Source: Styela clava (Eukaryota > Chordata > Ascidiacea > Stolidobranchia > Styelidae). From it: DNA of 64,000 nt. The position numbers and the translations under genes were made by a program. Within the stretch, counting starts at the first letter, position 1. Every line of letters starts with the position of its first letter. Below, in pieces: positions 23,700-36,500 of the stretch. A model generated the notes under the pieces. That model had not been told where the DNA came from, searched no databases, and was given only the letters and a program-made list of their open reading frames with translations. The stretch covers positions 22,775,383-22,839,382 of the forward strand of contig NC_135252.1 of the NCBI RefSeq assembly GCF_964204865.1. Reading direction: 5' to 3'.

Positions 23700-24453
23700 T
23701 GTGGCGTACCAAAATTGATATCACCACTCAGGTTCTTTCTGCCAGCTTCTTGGACGTTGTAATTGCTATAGATGTCGAACACAAAATAATCTTCTTGCGG
23801 TTTCAAATACAGCAGAGTAACTAAGTTAACTAACTAGATTAATTATACACCTGTAAGAACTTAATACAACCAAATACTCCAATCAGAAATACAATAAACA
23901 AATAAAAACATGAAAAACACAGTACAAATACCGTAGGATACATATGTGACACAAGATAGGGAATTGGTCTATGACGTCACAGTCATGAACTATTTACTTA
24001 TAATGGGATACAAAAACCGGGTAAAACATACCTAGATATACATAAGAATGACTAGTATGACACTAAAGATACAACACAAATCCTACCTTATCAACAAACA
24101 CGTAATATACATGGAAATACGCATAGAAATATGGAAATCACACGGGAAATAAACTGCGAAAATAGACTAGTTACGGAAGTGTTAAATACAAGCTAACTAG
24201 TGAACAGAGCTATGCCAAACTGGAGAAATAGTAAACCTGTACTACTAATATCATTTTACAACAAGAATTACATAGATTTACGGCATTAAAACACTATAAT
24301 AATAACCTAATACACAGAGGAAATATCTACACTGCCGGCAGTCTGACAAACCAGCTAAAAGAGGAAGTTACACAGTTGCTCACTAGTGACTCTAGTGGTA
24401 AGAATTATTATTGGCAAACAAAATAAAACAGGGTTATAGACGAGGTCGTCTCA
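23700..24453 (-). repeat. 5' LTR of the Gypsy element (754 bp)
   Basis: It drives the minus-strand element. Compared with 17192-17972 it lacks 27 bp and differs at roughly 18 sites, clustered toward the outer end (24390-24450). Confidence 0.9.
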
Positions 24454-24689
24454 CTTGACAAATCATTACTGTATTGGGTACCTATAAGAACATTTACAGC
24501 TTACTCTTTTTTATGCTGAACAATCGTAGCACAAAGCGGCTCTTTACTAGACTACATCTACTCATGGGAGCTTCAGAGTGAATTTAAAACCTTACTGTCA
24601 ATGTGCTTTCGAGTGCTGAACCGGTCCTATGACCTTCCCACTCAATTGATTGTTCCTCTATTTTGTTTTGTAATTTGCATTCTATAGTC

Positions 24690-25090
24690 AAGTATATCGT
24701 GTAATATTCCATGTGCACAACTAGAATATTTATAAGTCACTCACTTAATCTTGACGCGAGCGCCGTCAGTACACAGAAAACGCAGGAAGTCGCACGATGA
24801 TTTTCGAAGCAATAATATTCTGTCAGCACCAAGTCAAGCGTGTCGGCGAATTCAACACGGGACTAAATTTCCGGAGTTATGCGGGGTTGATTATACACTA
24901 AAAAGGTCGGCTCTTTTAACGGACGCGTAATTGCAGCGAATTTCTGATTATGAAATTCGTTCAAAATCCGTTGTGTTTGGTTTTATTGCTTCGTCACACA
25001 GAGTACGGTTGCAATAAGCGCACATTGAGTCCGCAAAGGTTTTCGCCAGTGAGAAATTAGTCCGCGAACAAAAAAGGTTGGGAAACGCTG
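24690..25090. mobile_element. Possible hAT-derived fragment
   Basis: The right edge GGTTGGGAAACGCTG is a hAT-like terminus. The interior AAGGTCGGCTCTTTTAACGG near 24905 resembles AAAGTCAGCTCTCCTTACGA inside the 38.6-41.4 kb hAT element, with similar sequence around it. No left end or target duplication was found. The rest of 24458-25692 shows no gene. Confidence 0.35.
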
Positions 25091-25692
25091 CTCTATACAA
25101 ATTGCTCACTGCAGACAAATCCATTTATTGCTCAATTTTCACCTCACCACCTCCCTATCAAATAGACCTTAGTCATTTAAAACCCATCCTACGCGCTAAA
25201 ATAAAAGTGATGTAAAAAAAAAATTTTAACATTAGCTCTTATGGGAAATGTGATCACCAGAGTAGAAATTTGCATTTTTGGGGATTTTCTAGATATGTTT
25301 CATCGTATACGTGTGTAGTTTTAAAGATAAAATATCTTTTACATTATTTTTGATATTTTTATCATGATAAACATGGTCAAGATATTTGATAATCGTTCAT
25401 TAAAATTTTAATGATCGCGGTGTTTCCGATGACGTCATTCTCACTAGACCATGAGATTCTGCCAACGCGCCGTGCTCTGTGGAAACTGCTTGTGATAACA
25501 GAATACTGGTACCGGGACCACAACGGACGTTCAACGAAAGACCTATTTTGATTTTTATTGGATGTTATATATTTCACGAATTCCATGCAACTATGTACAT
25601 TTCTGGTACACCTTTTAAAATCCAATGGCCTAACTCAGTTCATATGTTGAGTCTTGTTAACACTATGTACCTAACTCAAAATTGGTGATGTT

Positions 25693-26147
25693 CAGGGCTG
25701 GATTTAGACCATGAGAGGCCCCTTCATCTTTTTGGGCTCAGAATTTCTCTCTAAACAACACCACATGTCATTGCTTAAAATTTAAAAATATGAGTGCATT
25801 AAATTTTTCATTCTTCCCATTCATGGGTGTGAATTTTTAATTAAAGGAATAAAAATTTACTTGAGGCAGTTTTGCTTTCAATTTCTTTGATCAAACAACC
25901 GCTACAGCCATACTTTAACATAGAAACTTCCTGCAGAAGGCGCAGAATAATAATTTCCCTCATTATGATGATGTGGTTGAAACCAGTTGTGTACAGAATT
26001 TTCTACTCTGAAAAGCTTGATATATATATATATATACGTTTCGTAGGATTTAAACTTGTCAAGTTTTCAAAAGAATTACAAACTTCGAAACCGAATTTCG
26101 AGGCCCCAGGTTTCAGCCTGCCTAGCCTATTGGTAAATCCAGCCCTG
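25693..26147. mobile_element. hAT-like MITE (455 bp)
   Basis: The ends are CAGGGCTGGATTTAGACC and, inverted, CAGGGCTGGATTTACC. Flanking 8-mers GTGATGTT and GTGATGGT agree at 7 of 8. Near both ends GAGGCCCC motifs occur, a subterminal inverted pair. It contains a TA microsatellite near 26020. Confidence 0.85.
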
Positions 26148-26704
26148 GTGATGGTCCCTACAGCAAATTTCTGGCCCTAATCACTCAGCAGCTTGAAATA
26201 AATGGTTTTCAGCATTTATTAGCAAAGATAGATATTTTAATTAAACATATAGTTCAACTTAAAGCCTGTATAATGATATTATAAATATATGTCCCATTAT
26301 TATTGCATTGTGAGAAAGCTTTCCACACTATCAAGTCTACAAGGTTTTAGCGTCTTCCAATGTCTCCGATGGAAACTTCAGTCTTTATTTCGCATATTCT
26401 TTTCATTAATGCCATTAGCATTTGAAGCTTGACTGATTCCAATGTACCTATTCCATTGTTGTTTAATATGATAGCCTAAACGTGACTTCAATTTTTTTTC
26501 TCACTTCAATCATCACATGTTTGAATACCCGAGCTGACTTTTACTGATTTGTTATTAATTTATATTTTTTTTTATAAATTAACTGTCGTACTTGCTAAGT
26601 GTCCACTAAGTGAAAATCTACTAGAAAAAGCAGTGGTTTAATAATGGTCTACATGTTTAACCGAATCCAAAAATATTCCGGTCGACTTGAGAGTAGAACT
26701 CAAT

Positions 26705-26908
26705 GGTACTCCCGTGTGGGTACCAGGTTAGGGATAGGCCATAATTTTATTCCGATTTTCCCTATTTAGTTCTAGTTCGGCGGCTGTCTGTGTTAGCCAA
26801 GTGAATAAACCCCCTGCCCATAGGTTTCAGTTCCTTTACACAACTTGATGTAAAGTAGTCGAACAAACTAAGTTACCTCAATATTGGTACACACACTTCT
26901 GGAACGCC
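26705..26908. mobile_element. GTACC-type MITE, copy 2 (204 bp)
   Basis: The ends are GGTACTCCCGTGTGGGTACC and, inverted, GGCGTTCCAGAAGTGTGTG. Flanks AACTCAAT and AACTTAAT match at 7 of 8. The orientation is opposite to the copies at 43.4 and 48.6 kb. Confidence 0.8.
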
Positions 26909-28030
26909 AACTTAATTTTCTCAAGTGGCAATATCATATAGTTACCTTCAGTTAAAAATTTAATTAGCCTGAAATTAATGAACTGAAGATGAAAAAAATA
27001 TATTACTTTAACATGTTTATTTGTAAATAATATACTTTAAAGAAATCCATATTAACCGATGAACTGATAGCAATTTCAATGCGACCGTGTTTAATGCGTC
27101 AAATGAATCTAGATACATTACCATTGACACAAAAGTGAACAGTATCTGAATTTTACATCATTCATTTCAAATAGGTATCATATTCTGGCCAATAGACGTT
27201 AATTTGTGAAAAATATATTAACTGCTGTTCAGAAACGAAAAAGATAAAAAATCATATATGCTGTATGATGAATAAGTCAAACAAGTCATTGAAAGGTAAT
27301 AGGTCAGTAATGCCTTGTAAATATTTGAGTTAAAAACAGCAGCTTATGTGCTCGTCTGGAGCCTTGTTTATATAAAAGATTAAAGCAGGAATCGGCAATG
27401 TTGTTTACTGCTACGCAAATAATTAACTAAAATAAAGTTTAAGATAAAGTTATATGAGAAGTAATAAAAGTTACGCCTGAGTAAGTAATATGATATATCG
27501 TTTTTTCCAGTTAACTAATAAATGCATCATCATAGGAACACAATTTTGCTCTATTTACTTCGCAACGAACTTTCTCATATTCGGCTTCAAGGATCAAAAT
27601 CTTCAATGCAGTCCAACTGTTATATTAACATGTCTGTTTTTCATCCAACCAAAGGCGCAATTTATGATAAAATAAACCTACAAAAAAAGGTGAACTCAGT
27701 CGATATTAACCAGAAACAACACATTCGTAGTAAAGTAAGAATAGCTGTCACTAACTGATTCTTCGGGAGTTTCAAAATTTGAGAAGTCAGAGTTTTACTT
27801 ATTTTTGGTTCCAGTATTTGGTTCCAAGTGGCAATCAAAATTCAAAATTGATAGACAAGAACTTAAAACCAACTTAAAAACAGGAACCTCAGTCCAAAAT
27901 CAAACTTGGTTATGATAGTTCAATGGCTTTCCATAAATTTCATATTTTGGTTTACATTAATCATTACTTTCATGCCATTGTTTCATTTAACGCCTCACGG
28001 GTCACTAGTATAAATGATGTTCATTTAGCT
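26909..28030. other. No gene seen
   Basis: AT-rich DNA. Short open frames at 27490-27760 have no motif, and no splice-flanked exon with a recognisable product is visible. Confidence 0.5.
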
Positions 28031-28821
28031 CAGGCCTGCACAACTCAAATTACTACGGGGGCCGCAAACTTTGCCACATATATATTTCACAAGATGAACT
28101 ACGAATCAAAATAATATTGTGAAATAGTTAAATTTAATGCAACACTTTCATTACTGGGGAGCTTAAACCTTTAAAACCCATCCTTCATTTTCAATATTTC
28201 TTTTTCATTAGAATTAGGTATTGCGTGTTGCAGTATAAACTGACTGCAGAAAAATATTTTACTCGGGTTCAGTGTAAAATCGTCCCAAATATATTTATGA
28301 CAATTTATTTAGTCATATCCACCATTATTGGATATTTTCATTGTAAGCTAGACAAACAAGCCGTTTAGTAGCAATTGATCTTCCTTTGTTGTACTTTTTC
28401 GACTTACTTATTACATTTTTCTACAAATCTGCTCCAATTTATTTAAAATTTTACAGTAAATAGCAATATCTTTTGTGCGAGAATTTCTGTAACATTCATA
28501 AATGAAGGAATTGTTTCATAAGTTCTAAATTTGAAAAGAATCAAAAAAGAAACTTCAGCTGCATATACTGCTAGTAAAAAATAATGGGGTTATTAATAGG
28601 TTGCTAATATGCACTAATGGGTGTGAGAAACTAGTTCGATATTTATTGAAACTAGTGCAAAACATAAATCTCACGATTTCGGAGAAGCGGCGCGCTTGCA
28701 GAACAATGCCGGTTTTGATTGTTAGACCCGAGAAGTGGCGTGTTTCCAAATCACCCGCGGGCCGCACAGAAGTATCTAGCGGGCCGCATGCGGCCCGCGG
28801 GTCATATGTTGTGCAGGCCCG
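28031..28821. mobile_element. hAT MITE (791 bp), perfect 8-bp duplication
   Basis: The ends are CAGGCCTGCACAAC and, inverted, CGGGCCTGCACAAC, flanked by ATTTAGCT on both sides (28023-28030, 28822-28829). GC-rich subterminal motifs GCGGGCCGC/GCGGCCCGC lie just inside the right end. It is non-coding. Confidence 0.93.
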
Positions 28822-28946
28822 ATTTAGCTGTAAGATATTCTGTCCTTGGTGATATGTTGAGCCCGCGTGTTCCTGTTATTCACTTCAATAATAAATTTTT
28901 GTTTGACTCATCAGTCTAGAATTGTCGCCAAAGTTATCATTTAGAT

Positions 28947-29177
28947 CAGTTCTCAAACGGCTTGGTAAATCCCACTAGGGATGCGGTGGATAATTTCTTT
29001 AGGGGGGTGAAGCAAATTAAAACTAAAAATATTTCATAGATTTTATCTTACCCGCCTCGTTTTGGATATTTACATTTCCTTATTTACGTTCTAGTTAGCT
29101 AGTTATTTTCGAAAAGGGGCGCGAGACTTGGCTAATTATAAAAAAGGGGCGCGGCTCAAAAAGTTTGAAAACCACTG
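28947..29177. mobile_element. hAT MITE (231 bp)
   Basis: The left end CAGTTCTCAAACGGC and the inverted right end CAGTGGTTTTCAAAC belong to the common CAGTGGTTCTCAAAC class. Flanks ATTTAGAT and ACTTATAT share 6 of 8 bases. It sits just downstream of the NLR gene's stop. Confidence 0.7.
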
Positions 29178-29300
29178 ACTTATATGGTTAAATTGGAATT
29201 GAACTTTAAAATAACAAAATTTTAGAAATCATTGTTTAGTCATTGTTTCAAGGAGTATAATCAATTTGAGTTGGTGATGGTGAAATGCCCCATCGTCACG

Positions 29301-30539
29301 TCAGTGTATAAACTTGACCCCGGTATCAGCGATCAATGCTTTGAATCTTTTTAACTGATCATCGTTGAAGTCGCAACCCCGCATCACCACTGTTTCAACG
29401 TGACATTGAAGAACAATTTCACTGATTGTAGATAATCCTTCATCTCCGAGTGTCATGTTCCAACTCAGATGCAGCAACTTAATCTATAACAAATAAAATC
29501 CCCATTTCAAATGCAAGTTTAGAAGAAAAAATAATGAACCATATTGTAAATATATTAATCCTGCCGAATTAGTTTGGTAAAGAAATAGGAGTCCTTGGTT
29601 ATTTGTAATGATTTATTTCTGATGACCGTACTTAAATATACGCCAATGGGATATATATAATACATTTCAAAGGCAGACCAGACTTTAGATTTTCTAGAGT
29701 TCTGATGTTCTGGATTTACCTAATTCAGATTTGAACCTTTCGAAGTTCGGAATTAAATCAGAATAACTAAAATATTGTGAAGACTTTCACAGTTGAAGCT
29801 CAGATTTTTTTTTATATTATAATTACTATCCTAAAAAATACGTAACGTTAATCTTGCTCTTTAAACTTTAACAAAATTTGATTCCTGAATAAAATAATAT
29901 TTTCTACCTTTGCATCCCTAGCATTTTCCTTGAATGCTTTCATTGATTCCGCAGTCAAACTGCATCCACGCATAAAAACCTCTTCTACTTCACTTTGTGA
30001 CACAATGTAACCCAGTACACCCACACCTTCTACACCAAGTTTGATATTGAAACTGACATTTAGTTTTTTCAGCTGAAAAAAATAATAACATTAAAGATTA
30101 TATTGTGTATAAATTATTTGCTGCTCAACACTTAAACTAAAGTGTTTACTTCATCCACGAATTCATTAGGATTTATATGAATAACCTCAATAATAATTGT
30201 AATAATGTACTGAATGTATAAGATATTCAAACTAAACAGTTTAGGATCTTGTCAGAAAATCTGAATTACCCAATTTTGATTAACACTTTGAAATTAACGA
30301 TGCAAAACTTTTACACATGGATTTTTAAAGGAGCCAGGGCCTAAAATATTCAATATTTCATAGTAAACTTGTACCTTTGCACCCCGAGTGTTTTCCTTGA
30401 ATGCTTTCATTGCTTCTGCTGTCAGATTGCAATCTGATATCACAACATTCTCTATCTCACATAGCGACACCATAGAACCGAGTACACTAACACCTTCTAC
30501 CCCAAGCTTTGGGTTTGTGCTTACATTGATCGACTTCAA
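29301..30539 (-). CDS. NLR exons 9-11: tandem LRR exons and stop
   Basis: Exons 9 (30375-30539) and 10 (29908-30072) are 55 codons each, phase 0, and start LKSINVS / LKKLNVS; both contain LGVEGV and end FKEN..AK. They are clear duplicates. Exon 11 (29301-29483) starts IKLLHLSWNMTLGDEG and ends in TGA at 29301-29303. Each exon makes about two leucine-rich repeats, so loss or gain of exons would change repeat number in frame. The repeats probably form the ligand-sensing solenoid. Confidence 0.85.
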
Positions 30540-33500
30540 CTGAATGCATTATAACATTGACGATAATAAAATACAACATACATTTCTAACTTATTTTGGT
30601 TTAGTGGACGCAGTAACATCTGGTTAATGTTAAAAATAACAATAGAGCAATGCTCAAATATATGGACACAAAGGCCACAACTGGGCAATATCAAATCTTT
30701 CACAATACCGGCAATCTGACTGACAGATGACCGAGTTGTCGGACGATCACGGAACTACGGCACGCAGTTTTAATTTTGACGACGTCATCAAAAATACTCA
30801 ATGAAACACGAATCTCATAGCGCCTACAGATATTTTGGGGATATTTAAAAGAAATCTAGAGATAACAGCAAGCTTTAACCACTGAAAAGCTATTGGTCTG
30901 ATAGTTGAAGAGAAAGGCGTTTTTTTCATAACGATTCATAAGTTCACTCCCTGCCCAACCCGACATTGCAAGATAAATATATCGAGTACAACATTAGCGG
31001 TCTGGCTTGAGGCAGGAGAGAGAACATGCCCTAAAAATACGTCAGTTAAGTACGATAATACATTCGTGAGCGACATCTAAAATAAATCACAATGTGTTGA
31101 TATTTTTGTCAAATATAGTCCAAGATATCTAACATGCATAGTCAACATAAATGTTTTTCATGGAGCTGGTTGGATAATTTTGGTCAAATAACAATAAATA
31201 TGGGATTTGAAAACATGGGAAGAACGGAAACATGCTGCATACAGATTTTGAAGGCGACGATCTCATGTTTCAGTTAAATGAAAAAAGGTGTTAAACTGTG
31301 AGCACTATTCACACAATTTACTGAGCATGGTATAGGAAAACACAACAATAATGACAACTAATATGGATTGTTCGTAGAACATCACACGAAGACGAATCAC
31401 GATAATGTGGCATAAAAAAAGAATAGATTTAATGCCACGTTTCCTGAAAGGAAGTTCTCCCCAGGGAGTTTTTTGCCGTTCTTGGTATTTGCTGTAGGAT
31501 TACTAATGTGCTTTAGTTCTTTATTGTTACCATAATACTTATTTATGCATACGCTATAACCTATTATACCGAACAAAAGCGGGAGCACGACTTTCGCATA
31601 ACAATATTAAAGGACCCATTGAAATTGAATAAATAAAATACTTGCTTAGTGAAGAGGAATAAAAAGTTCCAAAATACGCGAAGGGAGTAATTTACCGAAA
31701 AATGTTGGGAGCCGCTGATTTAATATAACTAACAGCGGGTTAGTCCAAAATTACAGGTTCCGGTAATTTCGCTCTTCAATGTTTAGAAACTTCATGCAAG
31801 CAAAATGGTGACTTTCATAACCTAATTGATATACTTGAGTATGAGAATACTTGTCTTGTTTTACATATGGGCGATTCATATTAACCATGCGTTATTTTAC
31901 ATTCTTGCTTTGTAGAAACTACTTATACCAAATTATTCACTTACTTTACCATTTCCAATATGTTTAAAAATATTTCGAAGATGAGTCGCTCTCAAGTCAG
32001 CATTGCATATCCGCAACTTTTCAACATTATACTTGAAACACACGATCCCAATCTTAATGCTAAGTTGTACTGACATCTTCAATGTCCAGAGGTAGATCAG
32101 GTTGATAGACATCTAAAATTGTAAAATTTAGGAAGAAAAACAGGAAATTTGAAATCAGACGTAGGGCTTGGTAATTAGATTTTTCAGTTTGACAAAGCAT
32201 TTCAATGGAATGTGTTCAAAAAATTAAAACAAAGGTAAATAATTCTAAAGGATTTAAGAGTTCAGCTCACCATGTAAAGAAAATCATATAAGGCATCCTG
32301 TAAAGCAGGGGTCACCAAACTACGGCCCGCGGGCCGGATCCGGCCCGCGACGTCATTTTATCCGGCCCGCGGCGTCATTTTATTCTTCCGCAATAACACG
32401 CAAAAATGGCTAAATTTTTTTCCAAGGAAGATTTTCACGAGCATCGTCGTCCTTGTTTATTTCGTAACATTGGCCAATCGGCAAGATGCAGAAAAGTGAC
32501 GTAATAACACTTTTGTCACCCTAACAGATTTTCAGTCGTGGTTGTAAACAAAACTTCGTTTTTGCGACTTTGAATGCTACCAGTACGTAACGTTTTCTGC
32601 GATACACTTGTACACTCGTGGCGCTTGCTTTCGACGAAACTGTTTGTTTTTCGTGCTAAAATAAACGTCGAATGTGCATCTTGTGCTAACAGTACTGTAA
32701 TCCCTCGCGTACTGCTCCAATTTCAAAAGCCACACTAACTTTTGTACTGCTTTAATGCGGATATTCATGTAGGTATGTTACAAAAAAATTGAAGTTCATC
32801 CGATTTAAATAAAAACTAACGGAGATATCGGAATTTTAGTACCGCCCGACAGCCAATTTTTTCCATAATGATTGTATTCATTTTTTGATAAGAACTGTAC
32901 TAAATATGGAAAAATAACACATATCAATCACTAATCTTTCGATGTGCGTCACATCTATGGTATATTGAGATAATTTCAGGATTTTATTCTGGCAACGGTC
33001 ATTGACACCGCCGAAAGATCGTCGCAAATAAACGCTGGAGTTGTGCATGATAGTTTGACAGTGGTTCATTGTGGGTAATAATTAACGATGTTCTGATTGT
33101 ACGAACTTCATAAAAATTGGTACGTATCAAGTTAGACAAGAAATACACACGTCCATATAAATTTTATTGGTGTCCATAGACAATATCAATAATTTGCACT
33201 ACGTATAACTGGAGCGTAATTTTTAAAAGCGTCGAATGTTGGGAGATTTATGCGCATGAAATTCAAATACCAGAGAATAGTTGTTTATTTTATCTAAATT
33301 ATGTCAAAATTTCATAGAATTCCAAGCTACAGCAGGCAGTCGTTTTTATGAGCGATATTTCAACACGGCGTAACGGTACTTAGCAGACGTGATGCGTACA
33401 TTTTTTGTCGCGGATTTTGTAACATTTCTAATTCATGACAGCAACGTTTTGATAACAGCTAAACTCCTAGGATGTTCTCGATCTATATTCTGCGATATTC

Positions 33501-36500
33501 CCAACATTTGTGAATTTATTGTATTGCATTGACAAAAATATTCATCCGGCCCGTTTCAACACAATTTGAGTCATACCCGGCCCGCGGTCAAAAAAGTTTG
33601 GTGACCCCTGCTGTAAAGGTTAAGTGAATAAAATGCGTATTTTTTACAGTGATAGTCAGCTGTATGCTACGCTACGGTACTGCCAAAAGAGTAGGATTTG
33701 TAGTTTATGATTGAATAGTATTTTCCCTAATTATTGAAAATCTGAATCTATTGAAACTTGAATTCTCAGGTTCGAACCATTTTACTTCGGCGACCGTCAC
33801 ATTGTGGAAGTATGCAGGGAAGTATGATGGACATCTTTTTTGTGGTGGGGTGGTTGCGTAACCGCTTCATTTGCCATTTAGGTACATGCACCTGAAGAAC
33901 TTAACTAGTAAAAACCTATTTCCTGTCCTATTTCCTACTCAACTTTTAATCGTTCTATCTTTTGTACTATACAAGAACAGATCGTTTTGCCAAACCAGTC
34001 GGATTCCTTTTAAAAAATAGAAAATTCTGTATTGTCAGTGTTAGGTAACTTCAACTCACTTTCTTTGATACAACGGTTCGACTGATGATGGATAATTCCT
34101 CCATTCCCCTGCAATTCTGCAGCATCATTTCCTCGACGTAAGCGTCAGTGAATTGGATGACAGCGGAAAATAATTCAGCATCAAATTTGTCGTCCAGAAC
34201 AAACTTCTTGATCTATAAATATATAACGACATAATCAATCTACAGATAACGGCAATATCTACTGCAGTGCAGATTTCATTTGCTATTGGTGCGTTGAAAA
34301 ATGGTGTAGTATAATTGAAATAACCAACAGGTAGTGTTGTTACCTAGCCTGAGAAAAAGTTCCATCAAAACCATTAAACCTACTTTCGTTTTAAATCTGA
34401 GATAAAAGATATCAAATTCGAATAAACACATATGAATACGGCATTTTCACTCCAAAGTCATTTTTCACGTTTATGTGAATCTTTGAACTTCAATAAGACT
34501 TTCGACTTCGTGTTACTGTAAGAAATACATTTTGCAACAATGAAGAGTTAATGAAGTCATAAATACTATCCTTAGATTGCAGTAAAGTTATTGTAAATAT
34601 TTAAATAAACAAACCTTCAACTGGGAACCTTTCAAATTTGAAATCATGATGCCAAATAACTCTGCAGTGAGATAACATTTGGCAAAACGCAGAAGATTCA
34701 GATTTCCACTTCGACGCATAACTGATGATATTGCCAACATTCTACTGGAGTTGATTGTTGTATATTCAAAATTTATGTTGTCGACGTGAGATTGAATTAA
34801 ACTAGCGTCATTAGACTCGTACAAAGCCCCGTACAATTCCAGCAAAGCTGTAGAATCGTTTGTTTCTTTCAGCTGTTCATTCATGCTACGTTCCAATATT
34901 TCTTCTTTCTCTTTCTTGTCTTTAACTGAAACACAAGCATTAAGAATATTGTGCACCACGCAGCTTACGTTAAATTAGCATGAGTTAAAATTGTCGTTTA
35001 TCAAAAATAACTGAATAATTCGAATACAATTAAAACGAAAAATGCAAGGGAAGAAATGCAGCAAAAAATACAATATAATGATCCAATCAAATAATATACA
35101 AACAGCCCCATTTCCGACTTGCATTTCAATTTGTATAGTCAAAAGTACAGCAGAAAATCTCAGAACAATATGACAACAACTTTTACCGTAAAATTTATAA
35201 AAATCCCATTAACGAAAATAGAGATTCATATTTATATAAAATGAAATCTAGTTTTGTGAACACGTTTATTTTACGTATAAAAAATGCTTTCTTACTTCGA
35301 AGCATTTGTGGAGGCCAGTCTATTGCCAAATCTGGATTGAGAAGAATTCCGCACACGAATTTGCGAACAACCGACCAATGATTTTGATGAATGAATTCTT
35401 TCACGAATTCTTCAAAATCATGAAGTCCCATTTCTGACACGAACATGGCGGCAAGGTTTTCTTCAATTACTTGGTGTGAAAAATATATTTGTTGGGTTCC
35501 TTCAAGCAGGCAATGACTCGCCCTTGTGCGGCCTGGCACTTTGATTACCAGGTCTTGAATCAAATCTGGATCTATTCCAAACTTCAATAATTCTTCTTTT
35601 GTAAAAACGACTCGACTTTCGCTCATTGCTCGAAAAGCCATTTCTTTCAACTTGTGCAGAACCTGCTTATCTCTAACATGCTGAGATCGCATAAGAACAT
35701 CAAGGATCTCCAGCATAACTCCTGTCATTGTATCTGGAGGATTTTCTGAGTTGAACTTCTGAACAATGGCGTTGTATATTAAAAATACTGGAACTGAAGA
35801 CAGTGGAATAATTGCAGGAGAGGTTGAACACATTCGATCCCATTGCTGCTGGCCGATATCACCCAAGAGTGCAATGAATAATCTCTTGACGTCATCTGGT
35901 GTCAGACCTACTAAACCGTAGATTAGCTGGGGTCGAAGTTCGGCGGTGAGAGAAGCTATGCAATGCTCGCGAGAGGTGATGACAATCTGAACTCTGGGGA
36001 AAAGATGAGCAGTGACAATGTTGTACATTACCGTTGCTGTACTGGCCCTTTCGTGGTGGTTTATCTTGCGATGACGTCTAATCAGAAACCAAGTTGCCTG
36101 ATCCAATCCGTCGAAAATAAAAACAACTTTCTCCTGATTTTCAATGATCCATTCATAGCCACATAATAGGCTTTCTTCACTCAAATCAGTGACGACTTTT
36201 CCAAACAGCAATTCCATAGCACTAATTGAATCCGAATTAAGAAGGTCGCGAATGTTAACAAAAAAAATGAGGCCATAACTTTTTTTTAACCAGTTTTTGA
36301 AACTTTTTCTTGAGTCTTCGCACAAAGCACGAACCAAGCGTTTCGTAAATGTTGTTTTTCCGCTTCCTGCCTGTCCGACAATTGAAATGAACCGGTATTT
36401 TTTAGAATGAAGACTTTGAATCAATTGCTTTATGCTAACAATTTTTCCTTCGTTGATGTTTTCGGCCGAAGCACTAAATTTGGCATCTTTACGATATTAT

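Larger units (their letters stand above)
17192..24453 (-). mobile_element. Ty3/Gypsy LTR retrotransposon, complete ends
   Basis: This is a 7.3-kb minus-strand element. On its own strand the LTRs begin TGAGACGACC and end CGCCACA. They are flanked by a 4-bp duplication CTTG (17188-17191, 24454-24457). Gag has a coiled coil and CCHC knuckle. Pol has DSG protease, FLDD reverse transcriptase, RNase H, H2C2 zinc site, integrase DDE core and a GPY/F-like chromodomain-free tail, in Ty3/Gypsy order (integrase last). Lesions are a TAA in Gag at 22767, a frameshift in Gag near 22270 and a TAG in Pol at 20285. LTR differences are roughly 18 substitutions plus a 27-bp indel, so it is older than the Pao/BEL copy. 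Confidence 0.93.
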
